Shown here in pieces: positions 59,284 to 64,000 of a DNA stretch of 64,000 nt (within the stretch, counting starts at the first letter, position 1; each line of letters begins with the position of its first letter). The stretch lies in NCBI GenBank assembly GCA_958296125.1, contig OY282444.1, positions 3,443,623 to 3,507,622 on the forward strand, in the 5' to 3' direction. The position numbers and the translations under genes are program-made. The notes under the pieces were generated by a model that was given only the letters and a program-made list of their open reading frames with translations, searched no databases and was not told the DNA's origin. This stretch comes from an uncultured Poribacteria bacterium (GTDB lineage: Bacteria; Poribacteria; WGA-4E; PCPOR2b).

Positions 59284-60531
59284 ATGCATTATCCAACCGA
59301 ACAATCGGCAGTACCAGGAACAGATCATAGCTTTGATGCCAACGTTTATACCCGTCTTGGTGTTAAACCGTTCATCAATGCCAACCTCCCTTTCACGTTT
59401 TTGAGCGCAACGGTGGTATGGCCAGAGGTGCGCCGGGCGATTGATGAAGCAGCACAATATATGGTTGACGTGGTCGAATTGCAGCGGGGAGTGGGCAGGC
59501 GGCTTTCGGAGATTTCGGGCGCGGAGTCCGGCATGATTTCCTCCGGTGCCGCCGGATCGATGGCACTTGCGACCGCAGCGTGCATCGCGGGCACCGATCC
59601 AGAAAAAATTTGGCAACTACCCCACACGACCGGTCTCAAAGATCAGGTCATCATGTGGGGGGGGCGAAGTATTTTCGATAGTGCGCTGCGACTCGTAGGG
59701 GGCAAACCGGTAGTCGTTAATTCGCTGGACGCATTGCGCCACTCTATTAACGATAAAACTGCCATGCTTTGCACAGGATACTCCGCCGATCCAGATCCAG
59801 TGGACCCGCCGCCCTTAGCAGAAATGGTATCGATTTGCAAGGCTGCGGGTGTTCCTGTATTCGTTGACGCAGCCGGCGGTATCCCTCCCATTGATAACAT
59901 CCGAAGATATGCCCGTATGGGTGTAGACCTGTACGGGTTTAGCGGAGGCAAGGGGTTGCGCGGACCTCAAGCTAGTGGGCTTTTGCTCGGACGGCAGGAC
60001 CTGATTGAAGCTGCGCTTGCCAACGCCACACCGGTTGAGGGGGCGGTATGCCGTGCAATGAAGGTCGGCAAAGAGGAAATTATCGGTTGTATGGCGGCTC
60101 TTGAAAAGTGGCTGACTATTGACCTTGATGCACTGTATCGCGAGCAAACGGAGAGACTGAAAACAATCGCAGCGTTCGTGGAATCCGTACCCGGTGTTGA
60201 AACCAAGATTGAAGTCCGTACCGGCAGTAACCGCTTTATGCAACTGATTGTGAACTGGGACGAAGAGGCTTTTGGGTTGACCGTGGACGAGTGTGGGCAG
60301 GAGCTGCGAGCAGGTGATCCGCCTATATCAGTGCTATGTGGTTACAACCCCTACGTGACGCGAGTTCGCGAATTCTACCCTCCAACCTCTACCGATGGGC
60401 AACCTGTCAAACGTGAGAGCAGCCCGTTGACGGCCTTCTCTCTCAGCCTTCAACCCGGCGAGGCAGAGATTGTGGGAAAACGCCTTTGCGAAGTTTTGAT
60501 GGCGGCATTTAATAGGAATTTGTCACATTAA
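59284..60531 (+). CDS. SelA-like PLP-dependent enzyme
   Basis: The protein has 415 residues with an AAGGAG site. Fold-type-I PLP features: VYTRLGVKPFINANLP at the start, GAESGMISSGAAGSMALATAA for cofactor phosphate, VPVFVDAAGGIPP with the ring Asp, and the Schiff-base Lys in YGFSGGKGLRGPQASGLLLG. This resembles selenocysteine synthase relatives such as D-glucosaminate-6-phosphate ammonia-lyase, and lacks the N-terminal tRNA-binding domain of true SelA. It should act in sugar-acid or amino-acid catabolism, not in selenocysteine formation. Confidence 0.75.
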   Translation: MHYPTEQSAVPGTDHSFDANVYTRLGVKPFINANLPFTFLSATVVWPEVRRAIDEAAQYMVDVVELQRGVGRRLSEISGAESGMISSGAAGSMALATAACIAGTDPEKIWQLPHTTGLKDQVIMWGGRSIFDSALRLVGGKPVVVNSLDALRHSINDKTAMLCTGYSADPDPVDPPPLAEMVSICKAAGVPVFVDAAGGIPPIDNIRRYARMGVDLYGFSGGKGLRGPQASGLLLGRQDLIEAALANATPVEGAVCRAMKVGKEEIIGCMAALEKWLTIDLDALYREQTERLKTIAAFVESVPGVETKIEVRTGSNRFMQLIVNWDEEAFGLTVDECGQELRAGDPPISVLCGYNPYVTRVREFYPPTSTDGQPVKRESSPLTAFSLSLQPGEAEIVGKRLCEVLMAAFNRNLSH

Positions 60532-60586
60532 CGTGGATTGGGGAATCCATGCTGAGTAGAACGACGGAGCTATTTAGTGATTATTC

Positions 60587-63340
60587 CTAACGCCGCCGAA
60601 TCGTGAGGTTCAAGGGGAAAAACAGCAGGACAGCATAGAATGCAAGCATCCACTGCCACTCTTTGAAGAGCGGAGCAAAGCCGAATATTCGTTGCGTCGT
60701 TGGTAGATAGACTATTGACAGATGTAACACAGTGCACGCAAGAAGGGTGAAGCAGAAGGGAGGGTTTGCCTTTATTCTTTGGAAGATGGACTCCCAAGAG
60801 AGGCGATGACACTGGAAGTTTGAAATCAACAACCCCAAAATCAACGTCGTACACGCTACCGTTTGGGCCGCGGCATGAGGGGTCGGCTGCGTTACTGCTG
60901 ACTCCACAAATGTAAGAATAAAGCTAAAAATAGTCATTGACGCAATGACAAGGCTGCGCAGCAGCACATCGTAGAAATCGGCTCGTGATAGGAAGGGTGG
61001 AATCTCTTGAGGTTTGCTATACTTGAAATCGCCACGGATGCGATCATACCCCAACCCCATCAGCGGTATGAGATTTACAAGCAGATGAACCCAGAATAGC
61101 TGGAGCAAGCTCAACGGCATGGGCAAGTTACGTAGCGGAGGGAAAAAGAAGCCGATATACGGTAACGCGCTTCCAATGATAAGCGTGAGAAGCTGTGCAA
61201 GGCTACAAGAGAGCAGCCAACGCATTGAACTTCTCAAGTTGATATAAGATTCACGGACCTGACGTATGAGGCTCGCGATGACATCAAAACCATCCTTAAA
61301 TACGAGACACGCTGCGCGGTGTTGAACAATATGCGATGAGCGAACAGCGGAGGCAAAACTGACATCGGCCATTCGCATTGCCCGTAAATCGAGAGGTGAT
61401 TTTCCCCAAAATCCGACGGAATGGCCAAGGCGTTTTAGATGTTGCACCAGATTCTGTTTCTGCTCGGCGGAAGGACGGCAATATACAAGTAAACGATTCA
61501 CGATCGATTCATAGTGCTCATCACTGAACTCCGCCAAGTCTTCTTGTGTAACAACACTGTATTTATCCTGAGTAATGGAAAGTTCTTTGGCAATATCTAG
61601 AGCGGCGTTCCGGTCTTTATCTGTTATCGTGATAATTTTAAGCCCCGCGTCAAGACAGGATTGGATAACCTCCTTTGAATCTGGGTACTCTAGCTCCGCA
61701 AAGGTGATGAACCCTAAAAAGGTCATGTTATGTTGCGTTTCATCCGGCGAGGGGGGAGTGTTCAGGTTTCGATAAGCGACAGCGAGGGTCCGGGGCCTGC
61801 TGTTTGATAGGTATTCAATTGCCCGCTGTGTCAACTCCTTCTGGTCGAAGTTCATGTAATTGGCTGTTCCATCGAGCTGAATGCGATGACAAACTTGTAG
61901 GATTGTCTCTGCATCCCCGAACATCAGCTTTAAGAACTTTCCATCTTGGAGAGCGAAAACAAGCGTTTTGTATGGGTGTTCTGACGTTGGAAGCTGCTCG
62001 TCAATCTTAGTGAAAGACTCATTGTAACGCTCCAAATCAAATCCAATCCTCTCGGCAATTCGATTTATTGCGTTACCGATGCTTGCCTCCGCTACAGTCG
62101 AAATTCCGGCGAGATTGTTCCTACCGCCATTGCTAGCAAAGCGGCTCGCGAGCAGAATTAACAACGGGAATTCTGGCGGCAGCTCTGAATCGGGGAACGT
62201 AGTTGAAATTGTCCCTGTCTCAATCTCATCTGATATATGTTCATTATGGGATTCCAGCCAAGCTTCCCACCCCTCTTGATCAACGAGACTTTGACCTACA
62301 AAAATATGCGAGGCAGCCATCTCTTCCTTCATAAAATTCCCAACTTCATCAACACAAGCTGCCGTAAGTTTGCTCAATCTCTCTATATTGACCAGATTCC
62401 GAATTGCGACCCCCTTCTCTAGGAGTCTGTAAGCGTGTTGAGCGAGGATTGCTCGACTCGTTGGAGCAATCCCTTCGGGAATTGAAGCAACGACAAAACC
62501 GAATCCGAGAAACAGGAGTTCACCCCAGTGGGTATTTTGATCTGGAAGCAGAAACGCTACGATAACCGCCACCCCTCCCAATATGCCCCCGGCAATTCGG
62601 AAAGAGTCGTAAAAAAAACCCATCTGCACTTCCGCTTCGGTATCTAGGTCAACAATCGCAGGCGCACATTGGTCGGATTTGTTTATCTCCAATTGATCGC
62701 CTATCCCAACAACGATTGCCCGCGCTTCGCCTTCAAGGACATACGTTCCAGCAAAGATCATATTACTCTGCTTTTCAGGTGGCAAGTCCGGTGTCGTAAT
62801 CTCTTCGTCAGTTTTCTGTGCATACGTTGTTGTTCCAAATACCGGTGCTTCATCGACAACCAAAGCCTCAGCCTCAACAACGCGGGCATCAGCGGCAATA
62901 TAGTCTCCTTCCTTCAGGAGCAACAGATCACCGGGCACAATCGCCGCAGGGGAAAGTTTGATAACGCGCTCATCTCGAATAACGGATACCCTGACCTCTA
63001 AATGCGTTCTAATAGACTGAAGCTGGTGGTGGGTTCTGCCAGCCTGAATGAATCGCCAGAGGACATGAAAACATAGGAGGGAGGAAAACACTAAGATCTC
63101 GTGGATCGCACGTTGGAAGTAGAAAAGCGTGCAGATAACAACGAACAGGAGAATGACCGTTGAATTGGTAAATTGCTTCAGTAAGAGAATGAAAAGCGAA
63201 CTTTCATGAGATCGCAGAATTTCGTTGATCCCATATTTGCTACTTTGGGCAGTTGCTTCCTTACTACTTAACCCACGTTCGAGGTCTGTCTTGAATTCGT
63301 GTAGAAGATGTGGAATTTTTTGGGTGTACCAATTCGACAT
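60587..63340 (-). CDS. P-type cation ATPase homologue with most catalytic motifs lost
   Basis: The protein has 917 residues, the full length of a P2-type (SERCA/PMR1-like) pump, with the cation-ATPase N domain (GLSSKEATAQSSKYGINEI), about ten membrane helices and the TM4 motif IPEG (287-290). The catalytic sites are altered: TGES is VVDE (161-164), DKTGT is DEVGN (331-335, phospho-Asp kept), KGA is FGD (475-477), TGD is TDK (573-575) and GDGVND is GKSPLD (646-651). The hinge Asp equivalent to SERCA D703 is therefore Lys647. The frame is intact throughout, so this is a maintained pseudo-pump or a pump of unusual chemistry. Confidence 0.85.
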   Translation of the reverse strand: MSNWYTQKIPHLLHEFKTDLERGLSSKEATAQSSKYGINEILRSHESSLFILLLKQFTNSTVILLFVVICTLFYFQRAIHEILVFSSLLCFHVLWRFIQAGRTHHQLQSIRTHLEVRVSVIRDERVIKLSPAAIVPGDLLLLKEGDYIAADARVVEAEALVVDEAPVFGTTTYAQKTDEEITTPDLPPEKQSNMIFAGTYVLEGEARAIVVGIGDQLEINKSDQCAPAIVDLDTEAEVQMGFFYDSFRIAGGILGGVAVIVAFLLPDQNTHWGELLFLGFGFVVASIPEGIAPTSRAILAQHAYRLLEKGVAIRNLVNIERLSKLTAACVDEVGNFMKEEMAASHIFVGQSLVDQEGWEAWLESHNEHISDEIETGTISTTFPDSELPPEFPLLILLASRFASNGGRNNLAGISTVAEASIGNAINRIAERIGFDLERYNESFTKIDEQLPTSEHPYKTLVFALQDGKFLKLMFGDAETILQVCHRIQLDGTANYMNFDQKELTQRAIEYLSNSRPRTLAVAYRNLNTPPSPDETQHNMTFLGFITFAELEYPDSKEVIQSCLDAGLKIITITDKDRNAALDIAKELSITQDKYSVVTQEDLAEFSDEHYESIVNRLLVYCRPSAEQKQNLVQHLKRLGHSVGFWGKSPLDLRAMRMADVSFASAVRSSHIVQHRAACLVFKDGFDVIASLIRQVRESYINLRSSMRWLLSCSLAQLLTLIIGSALPYIGFFFPPLRNLPMPLSLLQLFWVHLLVNLIPLMGLGYDRIRGDFKYSKPQEIPPFLSRADFYDVLLRSLVIASMTIFSFILTFVESAVTQPTPHAAAQTVACTTLILGLLISNFQCHRLSWESIFQRIKANPPFCFTLLACTVLHLSIVYLPTTQRIFGFAPLFKEWQWMLAFYAVLLFFPLNLTIRRR

Positions 63341-63409
63341 GGTTCAAGATTCTTATCTGAAAACTTGGCTTGTCTGAAAACTTGGAAAGTATAGGAAATA
63401 GAGCGGCTA

Positions 63410-63451
63410 TTGACATACTCCCGCCCCCTAAAGGGTGGGGATTCTTACCTG
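63410..63451. mobile_element. Orphan left-end hairpin of the IS200/IS605-like family
   Basis: TTGACATACTCCC, then GCCCCCTAAAGGGTGGGG and ATTCTTACC; this nearly repeats the left end of element A at 543-587. No matching right end is clear. It lies between the P-type ATPase start and the rpmA terminator. Confidence 0.5.
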
Positions 63452-63526
63452 TTCCTTTAGGGCTTGGAATTGTTCTATCAACAAAGTTAGCTCCTATTAC
63501 GCTGTTACGGTGTAATCGTATGTCTG

Positions 63527-63562
63527 AAAATAAAGAAAGCCTTGCCTAATGACGAGGCTTTC
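63527..63562 (-). terminator. Rho-independent terminator of rplU-rpmA
   Basis: On the minus strand: GAAAGCC, loop, GGCTTTC (63562-63535) followed by TTTATTTTC. It is 29 nt after the rpmA stop. Confidence 0.8.
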
Positions 63563-63590
63563 AATTTGACGAATCTGTTGGAATAAAGGG

Positions 63591-63857
63591 CTAGAAATCA
63601 GGGCGTTTCGAGTAAACGCTAACTTTTTTGCGGAATTTATCCTTCCGCTCAAACTTGACATAGCCATCAATCGTTGAGAAAAGGGTGTAATCGTTTCCGA
63701 CCCCAACGTTTTTTCCGGGGTGGAGGTGCGTGCCGCGCTGTCGGACCAGGATACTTCCAGCGGTCACAGTGCTCCCAGAAAACTGCTTAATCCCAAGCCG
63801 TTTACCGATACTATCTCGTCCATTGCTCGTGCTGCCGCCGCCTTTTTTATGAGCCAT
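63591..63857 (-). CDS. rpmA: 50S ribosomal protein L27
   Basis: The protein has 88 residues. [20 protein letters not shown] is the universal L27 start, without the cleavable N-terminal extension seen in Firmicutes. [19 protein letters not shown] and [17 protein letters not shown] follow. L27 contacts the peptidyl-transferase centre. The gene overlaps the end of rplU by 11 nt and has GGAGGG upstream of the ATG. Confidence 0.97.
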   Translation of the reverse strand: MAHKKGGGSTSNGRDSIGKRLGIKQFSGSTVTAGSILVRQRGTHLHPGKNVGVGNDYTLFSTIDGYVKFERKDKFRKKVSVYSKRPDF

Positions 63858-64000
63858 TTTCGTTTCCCTCCTCAGATGCGTGATTTCCATCTCGTATTTC
63901 AGTAATGCGTAATCGGGTGAATTGCTGCCGATGTCCAAGTTTCCGCTTATAGCCTTTACGCCTTTTCGATTTGAAAACGACAATTTTTTTGTCTTTACCT
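63847..64000 (-). CDS. rplU: 50S ribosomal protein L21, C-terminal part (cut by window edge)
   Basis: The minus-strand frame entering at 64000 reads [20 protein letters not shown], then [18 protein letters not shown], the conserved end of L21 with its 23S rRNA-binding basic loop. A short acidic/polar tail ([12 protein letters not shown]) precedes the stop. The stop codon lies inside rpmA (63847-63849), the usual rplU-rpmA coupling. Confidence 0.95.
   Translation of the reverse strand, partial: GKDKKIVVFKSKRRKGYKRKLGHRQQFTRLRITEIRDGNHASEEGNENGS

Noticed and set aside
59284-60531. True selA supporting selenocysteine use at 14612
   Set aside because: The protein lacks the SelA N-terminal domain and looks like a metabolic PLP enzyme. 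No other selenium gene is visible in the window.
1-64000. tRNA or rRNA genes
   Set aside because: No T-loop (GGTTCGAATCC-like) with a matching acceptor stem, and no rRNA-like segment, was found by eye in the gaps. A covariance scan was not possible.

Overview
The window reads as one chromosomal contig of a Gram-negative-type, probably uncultivated bacterium. Lipoprotein signal peptides, a Tat substrate, ribosomal L21-L27, arginine and threonine biosynthesis genes and a branched-chain amino-acid ABC transporter all look chromosomal. The mix of three phytanoyl-CoA-dioxygenase-like (PhyH) enzymes, sialidase/glycosidase-like proteins, RraA-like and SelA-like enzymes, DUF4159 and PD40 proteins and many intergenic hairpins recalls Poribacteria/Planctomycetes-type genomes. 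That placement is inference from gene content. No rRNA, tRNA or CRISPR array was seen. UGA is an ordinary stop in many genes.

Layout. 1-9 kb: 3' part of a short-chain dehydrogenase (cut by the window edge), a transposon-like hairpin element, an aldo/keto reductase, a two-gene ATPase + DUF4435 defence module of PARIS type (minus strand), a secreted glycosidase-like protein, an RraA-like aldolase and an Asp-box sialidase-like protein. 9-17 kb: a tandem duplication of a two-gene cassette (TonB-like anchored DUF4159 protein + PD40 lipoprotein). The first copy has a textbook sigma-54 promoter; the second has lost it and carries an in-frame TGA. 17-23 kb (minus): PhyH, two tandem uncharacterised paralogues, an NAD-epimerase and a secreted sandwich-fold protein. 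23-30 kb (plus): an HtrA-like protein without catalytic residues, a membrane triheme cytochrome with a second sigma-54 promoter, a uridine-kinase-like protein, a degenerate EF-Tu-like protein, an M20 peptidase and an isochorismatase-like hydrolase. 30-37 kb: a secreted repeat protein, a PPP-type phosphoesterase, then an HhH - CYTH - split CHAD - ROK kinase cluster that looks like a (poly)phosphate module. 37-47 kb: DegT aminotransferase, GH4 glycosidase, SMP-30 lactonase, thioredoxin-like protein, MsrP, PhyH, CocE-type hydrolase, an MBL-fold protein with a broken metal site and a glutaredoxin-like protein. 47-50.8 kb: argF-thrC, then livGF. 51-54 kb (minus): membrane protein, PhyH, ATP-grasp. 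54.6-58.8 kb: Tyr-rich lipoprotein, then livKHM, so the Liv transporter is split over about 4.7 kb. 59-64 kb: SelA-like PLP enzyme, a full-length P-type ATPase lacking most catalytic motifs, and rplU-rpmA with a terminator.

The least ordinary signals are: (1) the PARIS-like pair; (2) two matching sigma-54 promoters with an identical upstream inverted repeat ahead of unrelated operons; (3) the duplicated DUF4159/PD40 cassette with promoter loss and a UGA at a Cys position; (4) four full-length enzyme homologues with destroyed active sites (HtrA, EF-Tu, MBL, P-type ATPase) in about 41 kb; (5) a CHAD domain split into two adjacent genes beside CYTH and ROK genes; (6) a family of non-autonomous IS200/IS605-like hairpin elements associated with an 18-bp dispersed repeat.
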